Under the pieces are notes generated by a model. The model saw only the letters and a program-made list of their open reading frames with translations, was not told the origin of the DNA and did not search any database. Below are positions 23,201-34,200 of a stretch of 53,220 nt of DNA, piece after piece (the first letter of the stretch is position 1; every line of letters starts with the position of its first letter). Source of the stretch: Spirogloea muscicola (lineage: Eukaryota > Streptophyta > Zygnematophyceae > Spirogloeales > Spirogloeaceae). A program made the position numbers and the translations under genes. The stretch is taken from NCBI GenBank assembly GCA_009602725.1, contig WELB01000013.1, positions 870,810 to 924,029 of the forward strand, in the 5' to 3' direction.

Positions 23201-26200
23201 GGTGCAATGAGTTAGCATGTGCGGCTCTGGCAACCACGACATCAAGGCTGGCACCCATATACATGTTGAAGGAAGCAAGCCATGAAACCTGCAGACCTAA
23301 GGCGAAATGTGCAAGATGTCACCACCTCAACAGGCAAAAGGAGAAGCAGGAGAAGCAGGAGACATGAATGTGGGCGTGAGAATGAGAGGAACAGAATGCT
23401 GCACAAACCTTCATCGGCGCTACATATACAATCTTAAACTCGCTCTTCTGCACGATGCCTTGCTGGAGGTGTTGCCTTATCTGAGCAACACGGGTCGACA
23501 TAAAGATCAGGATTGGAAGGCAAGGTCATAGCTACTGCAGTGAACACAGCCGACAACACCTCCTTGTCACGTACCTCGTGTAAGACGGTTATCATTGCAA
23601 TGTTGGTCTTTCCTGCTCCAGTAGGAGCACAGACCTGCACAACAAGCTGGATTTGTCACATTGGAAGCTATGGAAGTGTGCTGACAGTGCTCGCGACCTA
23701 GATTGCCTTTGTGGGGCCTGTCAATGACAACAGGACCACCACAGCAGACAAGTCTCCTCAGATGCAAAAGAGCTATTCTGCAAAACGCAAGCAAGTGGCA
23801 TGGCCATCCAATACGGGCAGCGAGCTAGACCAGGAGATTTTCGTTGCTGTAAAAGGCCGTGCGATAGATTCGACTCTGTATGCGGTTGAGGGTCTTGTAG
23901 CCCTCAAATGCCTTCTGAGCAAAGTCCTCGAGCTCACCGATTTTCACCTGAGATTTGGCAATAAGGCTCAGACAAAATATCAGCAAGCTCAGGCTTATTT
24001 CCTCCCCCTGTCATACTGCTCTCAGAATCTTGAACATTATTTAATAGTTGAGGTTTTGCACTCACCAGGTGCTCGTTCGCGCCCAGAGGAGCTGTAGGGG
24101 TTGGAGGCACGTGCACCTCTTCGTAGCCCTTGAAGGCTTTTCTTGTTGTGCCCTGGAACGAAGACAGGGCACCCTCTAAGCAAGTTGCTATCACGTGCAT
24201 CAGGTGCACAATATAATTTGAAAACATATGCAAGGAGGTCTCTCCACATGTTTTACACTCTGTTTTAGCAATTTCTGCTCATTCATTCGTCCTGAACAAC
24301 TTACACAAAGTCCCTTCAAATACTGACATTTCTGCATTTGCGAAAATGAATATCGACAAATCTGACGAAATGGGTTATTAAACTTCTAACTCTTGGAAGT
24401 ACAATTACACAACTAGGATCTTGTAGTCACTGAAAATTTTGAGGGCGATGGCAGTAAACGGTGCCAAAAATCTTACGGTGGGTAGTGCTTTGAAACCCAG
24501 AGAGTCATCCCCTTTGCCGTAGAGATTCTCCACAGGACGCATTTGCTTGTTCTCCTCTGCCTCCAGCAAGGATTCGAAGCCGCCCCCAGCACCTGCAAGG
24601 CGATCGAGCTCGCTGTCTTGACCAGCCGCTGATCTGTGATGTGCCTGCCTCTTCTCCTCCTTTCTTCTCAACTTCTCCAAAAGCTTGGCAGATTCTGTCT
24701 GCACACTGACCTGGAAGGGCCAAAAAGCAGCAGATATTGGCGTAAAGCCCTGGCCTCTTAAGCGAATGTGTTTCATATAGTGTGTCAAAGCAGGAGTACT
24801 TATGATGTTTAGCAGTGGAAAGTAAGATTATGAGAATGGGTCACGTTGTTTGAGGCAATAAGCAGATGATGACCAACCTGGGTTCCATAAGTGGGTATGC
24901 GGGCCTGGGACGACAGAGCACCACTGTGTTTCTCTTCCCGAATCACTGCTAAACTGCTCCGGATTGAATCTACAAGGGCCTTGCGATGCTGCACAGAGGT
25001 AGACAAGAAGCAGACGCATTAGCTTTAACAACACTGCACAGCTAGCGGAGTCAAGAATGCCTGATAGTACGCATCGCTTGTAACAGAAGGTACCTTGAGA
25101 AGCTCCTCAATAAGCTCAAAGCCGCTATCCCCAATCAAATCGAAAAGGTCACCGGCAATCTACAAGGAGCACAGCAAATTTGAGCGCAAGTAAGTAGCAA
25201 CTGGCATTAGGCAGTGGCTTTTGATAAGCAGAACAAAATCTGGACAACAGGTCTACAAAGTTGGAGTCAACGACGTGCACCGGTTCATCAAAGGACAATC
25301 TCCGACCTCGACCGAAGCTGAGCACATGTTTTCTCTATAATCCGTATCGTTGCACTTACCTCATCACCAAAACGGTCACTCTCCAAGACTCTCGCGATTG
25401 CCATGGCAAGCTCATCTGCAGACATGTGTGCAGCTGCTCCTCCCAATGAAGCATGCTCACATGCTGATCTGAGCCACCTCAAATCATGGGGCGTAAAAGC
25501 GCCCTCGGCCTGCTCAACGGCCAAATGAGACGGACCACCATTTGCCTTCGGGGGAGTTGCTGGAGGCAGGGGCAAGCAGCTTAGTCATTAGCCAAGTGCA
25601 AGAGCACGAGAAGGAGTCCATTGTCACACTGGTCCAGCTTGTACTTGTGACATGGCTAGTCCATGTGGCAAATTATGATGCCTCCTGGTCCTCATGCCTA
25701 AGTTGCCTGCTGCTTCTCTTTAGACCCTTTGACCCTCGACTCAAACGCGAAACGCTGTCAGAGACTCACCAGCAGGTGCACCGCGGTCCCAAGCTTCGTC
25801 TATGTGGGCAGTATCCCACAAGTCCCAGCTTCCAGTGTCACTATCTGGTGAATGAAACTCGAGATCTATCCCAAATTCAGGCTGCACCAGACCATCGTCT
25901 GCTCGTCCGGGTGTCTTGTGAGGGCCATTGGTCGCAACTCCTTGCTGTCCATTATACTCTGCCCTTCCATTTGCAGCGTGCTTCAAGGAGTCCTCCCACT
26001 GACGGAGTTGGATTGCCAACTGGAAACATCTTGTGAGAGCTGAGTCCGAGGACACTCGCCCGAAGATTGCAGCAAGCTGCTGTCTGCACCAGGCGCTTTC
26101 CCTGCGGATGAGCATTGCGACGTAGCTGCCAAGCACGTCGCAACCTCTAGTCTCAAAGAGGAGCTGACATTGCTACCCTACTTGTGCTGTGTGAACCATG

Positions 26201-27176
26201 GCAGGTCTGTACCAATAGGTTCAAATGCAGTGATACCCAAATGCAAATCCCCTCAGTCTCTTACTCTATGGCCTAAACCCCAAATTGCGATCCTTATATC
26301 TCGACCCCAGACCCTGACAAATCCATGAGTGCCCACGAAGGCATGCTTTCCCCCTAACTACTATTCCATTGACCAGGCTTAGGCGCACAGCTTCGTACTT
26401 CATGTGAAGAAAGGATGCCCGGGATGGAACATGCCCCTTCTCAGCTGCATGTTCCTGTGCTTCAGCCTGGCGCCCCAGGACGTCATAAACAGTCAAGGCA
26501 GATTGACCAAGCTCCTCAGGAGCAAGCTCGCCATCCAGCAGCTCTGTTGTTGCCAGCAAAAAGCTTCTGAAGGCCGTCTGAGCATCACGAGGTGCTGCAC
26601 GGCAGCAAAGAAGACATCATTCAGCTCAGTCTCAAGAGGTGCTCAAAAGCATTAAGCTAGTGGTAGACAGGTATGCACACAAGGGCCTCCAGGACATGCT
26701 AAGACCAGCAGAAGTCCTTCTATGGCTTGGCTCGCAGTTCTGCAACTTCACCTCCATCCCAAGAAGGGAAAATTTTCCTCGCTAGCGCCGAAGAACCAAC
26801 TCCAGATGCTGCAAGAGTTGGACTGCCAACAGTGGGCACAGCAATAACTCCAACATCAGATGAATGATCATCCTGCGGATTCTCACCCTAACCCTAAAGC
26901 CCTAACCCTAAACCCTAAACCCTAAATCTTTGCTTATAAGCAAACGGGCACGATGCAAATAGATCTGTCACAGCAAGAGCACCGGCACGGGCTGCTGGCG
27001 TCCAGAAGAACGACAAGAAGAGGAGCGCAGCTACGAGGGCCCGACCTCACGCGGCGGCGCCCGTCCAGCAGGCTGTGGCGCAGGAGGTACTCCTTCTCGG
27101 GGTCCAGCGTGGCCCCCCGTCGCACCCGCAGCATGGCAGTGAGCCTAGGCACCTGCCGGCACGACCGTCGCAACAT
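11880..27176 (-). CDS. DExH14: ASCC3/DExH14-type double-cassette RNA/DNA helicase
   Basis: One Ski2-like helicase in about 40 small exons. First exons: 27176-27051 ([17 protein letters not shown]), 26872-26752 and from 26594; phase is kept at both junctions. Two complete cassettes are present. Cassette 1 has [10 protein letters not shown] and DEVH (22684-22695); cassette 2 has GAPTGSGKT and DEIH (16480-16491). Each is followed by a winged-helix and Sec63 unit. The C-terminus has EPGWWLLVG and ELHVLKRV, as in plant DExH14 and animal ASCC3 but not Brr2. The second cassette also keeps a full P-loop and DExH box, which argues against Brr2, whose second cassette is degenerate. Family roles: ASCC3 unwinds alkylated DNA and splits collided ribosomes. 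The exact stop is uncertain: two frames end at 11880-11890. The 3' end faces 1.8 kb without genes. Confidence 0.92.
14480..17725 (-). other. DExH14 gene: helicase cassette 2 (exon block)
   Basis: In order: [16 protein letters not shown] (about 17620-17575), [20 protein letters not shown] (about 17320-17265, motif I), [14 protein letters not shown] (about 17080), [13 protein letters not shown] (about 16750), [18 protein letters not shown] (motif II), [13 protein letters not shown] (about 16200), [38 protein letters not shown] (15570-15490), [27 protein letters not shown] (about 14870) and [16 protein letters not shown] (about 14555-14520, motif VI). Intact motifs indicate a second functional ATPase. 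Confidence 0.9.
15354..15394. repeat. Short tandem duplication in a DExH14 intron
   Basis: TGGTCTCCAGCTTTGGTGT occurs twice in direct succession in the intron between two cassette-2 exons. It looks like a small local duplication without coding effect. Confidence 0.7.
17850..20520 (-). other. DExH14 gene: winged-helix and Sec63 unit 1
   Basis: Exons read [20 protein letters not shown] (about 20460-20400), [18 protein letters not shown] and [10 protein letters not shown] (20151-19940), [18 protein letters not shown] (about 19760-19700), [20 protein letters not shown] and [14 protein letters not shown] (19428-19215), [13 protein letters not shown] (about 18740-18690) and [23 protein letters not shown] (18040-17900). 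This is the standard winged helix, ratchet helix, HLH and IG-like order of a Sec63 unit. A degenerate telomere-like tract lies in the intron near 19053-19089. Confidence 0.85.
19053..19089 (+). repeat. Degenerate telomere-like TTTAGGG tract in intron
   Basis: GGGGTTTGGGCTTTAAGG, then TTCAGGGTTTAGG, resembles decayed TTTAGGG units on the plus strand. Its orientation is opposite to the clear tract at 26885-26926. Confidence 0.45.
20640..23955 (-). other. DExH14 gene: helicase cassette 1 (exon block)
   Basis: In order: [17 protein letters not shown] (about 23880-23830), [13 protein letters not shown] (about 23635-23600, motif I), [10 protein letters not shown] (about 23430), [42 protein letters not shown] (motif II), [16 protein letters not shown] (motif III, about 22390), [13 protein letters not shown] (motif IV, about 21790), [25 protein letters not shown] (motif V, about 21030) and [18 protein letters not shown] (motif VI, about 20730). 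All helicase motifs needed for ATP hydrolysis are present, so this cassette should be active. Confidence 0.9.
24060..27176 (-). other. DExH14 gene: N-terminal region (exon block)
   Basis: Exons before the first helicase core. They carry [20 protein letters not shown] (26800-26560, across an intron), [33 protein letters not shown] (about 25850), [11 protein letters not shown] and [15 protein letters not shown] (25575-25360), [18 protein letters not shown] (about 25150-25090), IPTYGTQ (about 24900), [19 protein letters not shown] (24712-24600) and [16 protein letters not shown] (about 24130-24070). Each segment has a recognisable counterpart at the same place in plant DExH14, so the annotation is continuous to the start codon. 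Confidence 0.85.
26885..26926 (-). repeat. Interstitial telomeric repeat in DExH14 intron 1
   Basis: Six near-perfect CCCTAAA or CCCTAA units on the plus strand, so TTTAGGG in the transcript. The tract ends 12 nt before the acceptor of exon 2 (exon starts at 26872). Confidence 0.95.
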
Positions 27177-27794
27177 GCGCGTCACAGCTGCTCTCTTGGC
27201 AGGCCATGCCCAGACGTCCTGGCGCTCGCAACGACGACAGCGAAGGAAGGCACAGCGGCACGACGTAGCAGCGGGTACTGAATTCTGGTGCTCAGATGGT
27301 CCAGGTTCCGAGCCCGAGCTCCGCACCTCCGTTCGCTGGCGCGCCTCCGGGCCCGCGACCGCCATGCGGCCCCCGCCCATGGCACCAGCAGGCGAGCCAC
27401 GTCTCGTGGCGGAAATTGGCGACGGCGGCGCAGCTCCCGGCTGTCCCCGCAGTGCTGGCCTCCGCGCCTCTGCGCTGGCGAGGCTGGCGGCTGCAAGACT
27501 TGACCACAGCGCCGGACTCCTTGTGCAGCGTGAGCCGAGCTCGTCGGCGTCGGCAGAGCGAGCGCAGCTGGCCACACGCGCACCCTCGGCGGGGCCTTGG
27601 GACTCTCGGCGGCGGCGACGGCGGCGGCGACGGCGGCGGCGGCGGCGGCGGTGACGGCGCAACATTCAACAACGCTGAGAGCTGCATCTCAGACTACGCT
27701 CGCCAGAGGCCCTCCTCCAGCGGCAGCAGCGCCGGCGGCGCAGTCGGCGAACTCGTCCGCCTGCCGGCCCGGNCCCCTGGCCCCTTCTCGTCCT
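27177..27794. other. GC-rich upstream region of the helicase gene, with N at 27773
   Basis: Very GC-rich sequence with a GGC run at about 27608-27650. Long open frames exist in several phases on both strands, as expected from composition, and none has a recognisable domain. It probably includes the helicase promoter and 5' UTR. Because the N at 27773 may stand for an unresolved gap, whether the two sides belong together is uncertain. Confidence 0.5.
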
Positions 27795-27905
27795 TTGTTC
27801 ATTCTTTTCTGGGCTGGCTTTTTCCAGCCCCTACCCTCAACGGGCGAGCCCTTCTCTCTGCGAGAGGCCAAGCCCAAAGTAATGGACAAGTTCTGAAGGA
27901 GCCGG
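27795..27905. mobile_element. Fold-back form of the retrotransposon tail repeat
   Basis: The left arm contains the hairpin GGGCTGGCTTTTTCCAGCCC (27811-27830). The right arm (27863-27905) carries the reverse complement of the left-arm motif (CCAAGCCCAAAGTAATGGAC, then AAGTTCTGAAGGAGCCGG). It is the only copy of the family found between the two large minus-strand genes. Confidence 0.75.
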
Positions 27906-28080
27906 ATGGCGCAAAAAGCAAGGTGCTAAGTGCTAAGACGGCAGCAAGACGGCAGCCTGGGGGTTACTGAGCTTCCAATTGATGTAGCCACTCGCATAAC
28001 TGGTAACTGGCTTGCTTAATCTGCTTATAGACAAGCTCGGACCTCCATAAAGACATTGGCTTGCCGGTAGGTCAATAGAT

Positions 28081-28290
28081 AAGGCTTCCAGTGCAGCAAG
28101 TCAATCAAATTGCTGCTTAATATTGCTCATGACTTGCTTGCTATTCCTACTATTGCCTCATGCAAAAACCTGGGTGAAATGCCTTGAAATAGAATAAGGC
28201 TTCCAGTGCAGCAAGTTAAGTTCCTTGCTTGCTTTTGCTTGTAATCATTGCTTGCTTCTGCTGCTATTGCCTCGTGCAAGACCTGGTTTC
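28081..28290. repeat. 115-bp tandem duplication
   Basis: AAGGCTTCCAGTGCAGCAAG begins at 28081 and again at 28196. The shared context CTATTGCCTC(A/G)TGCAA also recurs about 115 bp apart. The copies have diverged. They lie 3' of the ABC transporter gene. The remainder of 27906-28928 shows nothing assignable. Confidence 0.75.
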
Positions 28291-28928
28291 CTCCTGAGTT
28301 CATGAATTTAGGCATGCAACCAATTGGAACAATTAGATAGGCGGTTCTGTCCCAAATGATACATACCTTACTTTCCTCATTTGTCAACAACACCGCCACC
28401 AAACGCCCAGTGGAAGTGGTGGACGAGGGTGAATAATGCGCAGAGATAGAATTGGCACAAATCTAAGCAGCCTGCTTGCACATCAAAGTCGCTGCTCGGC
28501 AAGGTATGCAGAGACCAATCTATGCGCAAAAGGCTTGTCACATGGTATAAACCTACTGCCAGTCTCTATGGGATTCTTGCTCTGGGGACTTGTAAGCTTA
28601 GATACAAGGTTGTGCTGCATCTACGGCCTCAGACTCACATCCCCACCTTGTTTATATCTACTAAACACGATAATTTATGGAGAAGGCTATACAGCTACGA
28701 ACGTGCTCACGAATAAGTACAAGCGTTCTAAAAGGGTGAGAAAAGAAGGGTGAAGAGCAACATGAGCAGTGCTCACATGTTGCTGTAGAGAACCTACAGC
28801 TGTTGACCGCTGCATTATTGTAGAGCTTTTGCTGCTGCCATGGCCAATGAAAGATGCCGGTCTATGGACATTGTCTTTGTAGTTCATAGCATCTACATTC
28901 TAGAAGGGCTCCGCGCAGGGTTCTTGCT

Positions 28929-31280
28929 CTACCGGCGGTTGTAGCGTGCATACCGCAAGGCTAGGTATGCAGCTACACGAAAGAGCACCACAAACAGGAA
29001 TAGCACAAACATGTACAGTCCTATGTGTTTATGCTCTAATGACTTATAGCTCTTCAGATAAGTCCACACAAACTGGTTATTGCTGTCGTGCAGCCTCGGG
29101 CACTTGCAGGCAGGGCAGGCCTGCGGGTCGCCGGCGCAGCCAGGTAGCGAGCAGGCCGTGGAGTTGGTGTCACAGAAGAATACTATGGATGTCAGTGAGT
29201 TCAGCGCGTATTGTGTAGGATTCAGGTAATATAGCCATATCCAGAAGCTGGGGATCTTGTCCTTGGGTATCATGAAGCCCGACATGATGTTCCTGCAGAT
29301 TCCCAAGTTGTTGGCGTGTCAGACCTCGACGTGAAATTTAGAGGCAATTGAGTCAATCCACTGCCACATCTGTGCACACAACTTGCAAACAATGCTGGCA
29401 CAACTAAAAAAGCACCGGCATGTCAGCAACAAGGCAAGTTTGAAAAGAGAGAGTCGCATATTGTGGCGACCCCGTCATAAGTGGCAGTGAAATATGCGAT
29501 CAACCTGGCACAACAAGCAGGTGAACTCTTACTAAAAGCATGTGAGAGGTTTCAGAAAGGGGCTCACCAAATGTTTACCATAACGGGAATGATGATCGTA
29601 GCAGTCTGTCAGATAGGCAGACAGGAAGGTGATAGTAAGCAAACAATCTATCTACAGACCAGATACCTCATCGTTCAGCCTTAGAGATTCTGAGCTTGTC
29701 TATGATGCAAGAAGACGGCAATGAAGGCCCCTGCTACTTGTACACTATCGTGCGTCCCTTTGAAGTGCATTGAGTGTTGCCAAGATCACCTCTGCATTTG
29801 GCGTGACCATTGCAAGGAATATCCCAAAAAAGGTAATGCAGGCCGCATACTCAAAGAAAATGAACCAGAACTGAAAGAAGGTCCCTACTGAATCTGTCGC
29901 TACTCCTGCCATGGAGCAGCAAACAGAGCAGAAGAGAAGAATCGAGATCGCCAAATATGGGGTCTGCAAAGGCACACGGTGATGATCCAGCGGCACATCA
30001 GGGGCAGTCCACAAATACCATGGCAATGAGACAAACGAGATGACTAGTGGTTTTGGGGTGCCTGCTCATGCAGATCCCCATTGCTAAGCATCCAAACTTT
30101 GGAAATGTTTGCAGTACCTCAGCAAGGCCCCAGGAGAAGTCATACAGGAACGAAGAGTACATGTTGGAAGAATTTTCTCTGTAGTACACTGGTCTTTCCG
30201 CATTGACCTTGTTGTTGGACAAAACAGCTTGATCTCAATGAATACAGACGTGGGTAATTATACGTGACAAGTACCGACAGAGCAGGTGTCTATACCATAG
30301 CCAATTGTTCATGTCCTCTCTGCACAAGGCAAGTCACAGCAATTTCCTTCCAAGGACATGTGCACATGGTCAAATCATATTGTTCCAGTCTTTGGAGTCT
30401 GCTGAGAGTTTGGCTATCTTGGAAGGAACCAACCTGGGGGATGACATTGTTTGCATTCACAATACTCACCTGCGATCAATTGTGCAGTCAATGCCAGACA
30501 TTTGATCAGTGACTTTATCTAAACAGCTATTATCCTGCTGTCGAAGATGCTAGCTGGTGGTGGTAGACACCTACTTACAAAGACAATGGCAATGTATATA
30601 AGGCCTGATCGAGAAGCCAGTCCCGGTTGAGTGGTGTATGAGATCTGCAGCCACAGAGGACAAAGTGAAGGGCACCACAGGAACATGTAAAGTGGCCTTC
30701 ATCTGAAGACACTTTACTTGTATAGCAACAATCCAATCACATGAAGTTGACCATGTCAGTCCTTGAATTAGACTGCCATGTCTGATTCTGACATGTCTAT
30801 TGCTCTGCCAGTATGCCTTACGAGTGTTCAGCATCAATAAGTTCAGGCTATAGGAAGCAAAAGCTAACCTGCCAGAAGGCGCTACCAAGAAGTAGGCCAA
30901 GGATGAGACTGAAGATCATTCTGCCATAACTGACAAGACCATCATACAGGGACAAATGTGAGGACAGAGGTGAGCATACTAGCAAGACAACCTTTCTAAT
31001 TTCATCTCCAGTTTAAGACAGGCTTTTGAGGCCATGTCATTAAATACAGTATGCACTTTCTATAATTGTCAATGCTGAGCAAATGTGTATTATTCTGAAA
31101 GATTACTGTGATGTACCTGTATTGAACATTCCGCCAATAAGTCCTGTATTGCCTTTTGATCACAACTTGCAGCATCAGGGGCCAGGAGGCAGCATAACCT
31201 CTAAGGGATGGCTCGGGACCATACTCGCCTTTTCCATTTTTGAGTTTCTGCAATTCCTCCTCTGTCACAGAGCACAATGT
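28929..31280 (-). other. PDR gene: transmembrane domain 2 and C-terminus
   Basis: [20 protein letters not shown] (about 31195-31130), [18 protein letters not shown] (about 30925-30870), [20 protein letters not shown] (30222-30160), [18 protein letters not shown] and [20 protein letters not shown] (29960-29760), [20 protein letters not shown] (about 29280-29220), a Cys-rich loop (about 29200-29110, seven Cys within 30 residues) and a final helix [19 protein letters not shown]. The Cys-rich loop before the last helix is typical of PDR transporters. Confidence 0.88.
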
Positions 31281-34200
31281 GACAAGAAAGTTGTCCTAAA
31301 ACTCAGTACACGGACAACCTTGATGACCAACAATGTAAGACATGTTTATGGGCAGAACTCTTGATTGGGTCGATGGAGTTGACTGGGGCTTACGGCAGTA
31401 TTCACACCACATAGTCACTCTGCCTAACGTATAAATACTCAAGCGTTCTTATTAATGAATTGTGGAGGACTCTGACGCAATGTAACTGCTTCATACCATT
31501 CTTCTCAGCTAGAGCACTCTCTCGGTAGTCTAGTGCAAAGTCTCGCTCAGCTGCATGCCCTATTCCTGCTCCAATAGCCTCTAACATGTATGTGGCAGGG
31601 TTCTGGTCAGGTCCACACTTGGGCATTCCAGGAAGCGCTTCAAAGTAACCCTGTCAGAGGGGTCACTTATGATGGCCATCAGAAGCCCAGACTTGTGTAC
31701 AATACCGAAAGTATGAGGATTGCACACGTGCTCTGTTTGCCCTCGATTCGAGACAGTAATCTTGGAAAAGCGGACCAGCAAACTTGCAAGTACAATTACC
31801 CTGCGGTACCCGTACTTGAACCGTCAGTGCTGGACCATACCAGTAAGTCACGGGCATTGAGCCCTATAGGACCAAAGTATGCAACCTCTCCCCCGCGCTT
31901 GAGTAACAGGAGGTTGTCAAATGCCATGAATATCCTTCGACTTGGCTGGTGGATTGTGCAAATAATACTTCGCCCTGTTTGGACAATGTTCTGTATTCCC
32001 TTAATAACAATCTGCGCCGCTCTGCTATCCAAGCCGCTGGTTGGCTCGTCCAGAAATAAGACGCTCGGATTGGCAACCTATATTCAAGAAGCACACAATG
32101 GCCTACACTTCAGTTGGGCTTTCATCACTCAAAACACCACTGGGCTGTGATAGCTGTGCTAATCTACCAACCTCCAAGAGAGCCACAAAGATTGGCACTA
32201 CAAGACTAAGTCATGCACGTGGAATGGCCATTGCATGTGAGGCACAAGTGGCATCTCAGAGAGGACCAATGTTGAGCAGGTAGATGCATCACAATACCAG
32301 CTCAACCCCAATTGTCAGACGTTTTGCTTCTTCCACAGAGAGGCCCCCTTCACCAACAGTTCCAACCAGCTTGTTTGCGATAGGTTGCAGCTCCAGCAAG
32401 TCCATGGTCTGGAGGGTACGAGTACCAAAACATGTCACTTCAACAGAATTGCAGGAATACTGCATTCACCTGCTTACCCAACTTGGAGATAATGCAAGTA
32501 TCTGGCCAACAATTGAATGGCTTCACCTGCTGCACAAAAGCATCTCTCTTCTGCTGAGAGGTGTCACGTGGCAGCCGCAGTGCTCCGCTGAAGTCCAAAG
32601 ATTCTCTTACAGTTATAAATGGAGTGTGGATGTCATTCTGCTCCACATATCTGCAGACATCATCCGGGCTTGCAGATTGTTATGAATGTGAAGGTTTCTG
32701 ATGGCAGGTTGCTGAACACCGCATGAAAGCCAGACTAGTGGACACGAACGTCCTCGTCCTCCTCATGCATTGGAATCTCCATAAGGTCGGAAGGCCTCAC
32801 CCTCGAATTCGAGCAAAGGTCTCAGCTACTTTGGGATAACCATTGACAAGGACATCACCCCTTGTTCGCCCTATGGTTTTGCGGCCAGCCAAAACATCCA
32901 GGAGAGTGGTCTGCAGAGAGAACAGGCTGTCAGATTTTCACACAGCAATGCATAGCAAGCTTGGAGAAGAGTCAGAGGATGAGCAACGCAAGGTGAAAGC
33001 AATGTCTGGCATTGTAATACATGTTACAACCTTTCCAGCTCCAGATGATCCCATGAGTGCGGTCATGGTGCCAGGTAATGAGTAACCAGATACGCTGTTC
33101 AGTAGTAATCTTGGCTCCTTCACACCAGGGATATCAACCTGTTGATACAGGCCAGCATTTTAGCTGATGAAGGCCTCTACCAGCACAACAATGGAAGCCA
33201 GATACATCAGCTCCGGCACACTTGTGCACAGCCCTGTGCTGTGTGAGATGCTCAAGATGCAGCGGAAAGAGGAGGCTACAAGAGGTAACCGATTGAGCAA
33301 CAAATTGACTGAGCAGCACTTTGATATCAGCCTGTTAGGAGCTCTCCAAGTACAGGGGCAGGGCTGAAGTAGTGACATTGGATGTCTGTCACAAGTGATG
33401 GTTAAGTGATGGGAAAGTGATGGGAGAAGTATAGAGTGCCCCCAGTCACATCCCACTAGTCTCCTTGCTGCAGTGCAGGCTTCAAAGTACAGTCTTCTAA
33501 GTATGACCGACTTCTAAGTATGAACGACTCCACATGCCAGATCAGCTACGTAGTGGCTTACAGGCAGAGGTCACGTCAACAGAATAGCAACAGAGGTGGT
33601 GCATTGTTGCTCTCTGCCAGGGCCTGACTTTCGTGCTGCATATGATAATACCTAAGATTCCCGGGTCTGTTGCACTGGACTCGACCAGAACAGAGGTGCT
33701 TGAGAAACTACTGCATGCAGGAAAAAAGTTCTGAAGCAGTATATAGAGATTTCTTATCATGCTGACTCAGGCCCCAAGCAAGCCACTAAGAGCTCAACCA
33801 GAGGCAAAGCCATGATCAGGGCACTCTCTTAGATCGAGAGATAAGTCAATCACAGCTGTTTGTGACGCTTAGATGAGGTTTCTGTGTAAGATCTTTGCAG
33901 AGCAATACAAGAAAGCGGAGTATACCTCATAACAGAGGTTGTGGAATGACAGAGAAACTGGGTGAAACGTTAGGGGCTTTGCATCCTCCTTGCTTTCCAT
34001 GGCATGCACTGGTTCTCCTCCTCCCCCGTCTTTGTGGTTCTGACGCAGAGGTCCCAACATAGTCGCCTCAAGATTCCTCTCAATGTTGACTACAGTGCTG
34101 GTCACTTTGTCCACTGCAGCAGCCATGGAGGTCCTCTGGAGTGCAGCTTGCTGCTTCAGTCTCGCTGCTGGGGGTGATTTGACCTGGTTCAGCCTCATAG

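Noticed and set aside
11880-27176. Brr2 (U5 snRNP helicase) as identity of the large helicase
   Set aside because: Second cassette motifs are intact and the C-terminal WWLLVG and ELHVLKRV segments follow DExH14/ASCC3, not Brr2.
26953-27654. Overlapping open frames of about 240 codons on both strands upstream of the helicase
   Set aside because: Only the segment from 27176 to 27051 on the minus strand matches the DExH14 N-terminus; the rest is low-complexity sequence without domain or splice support.
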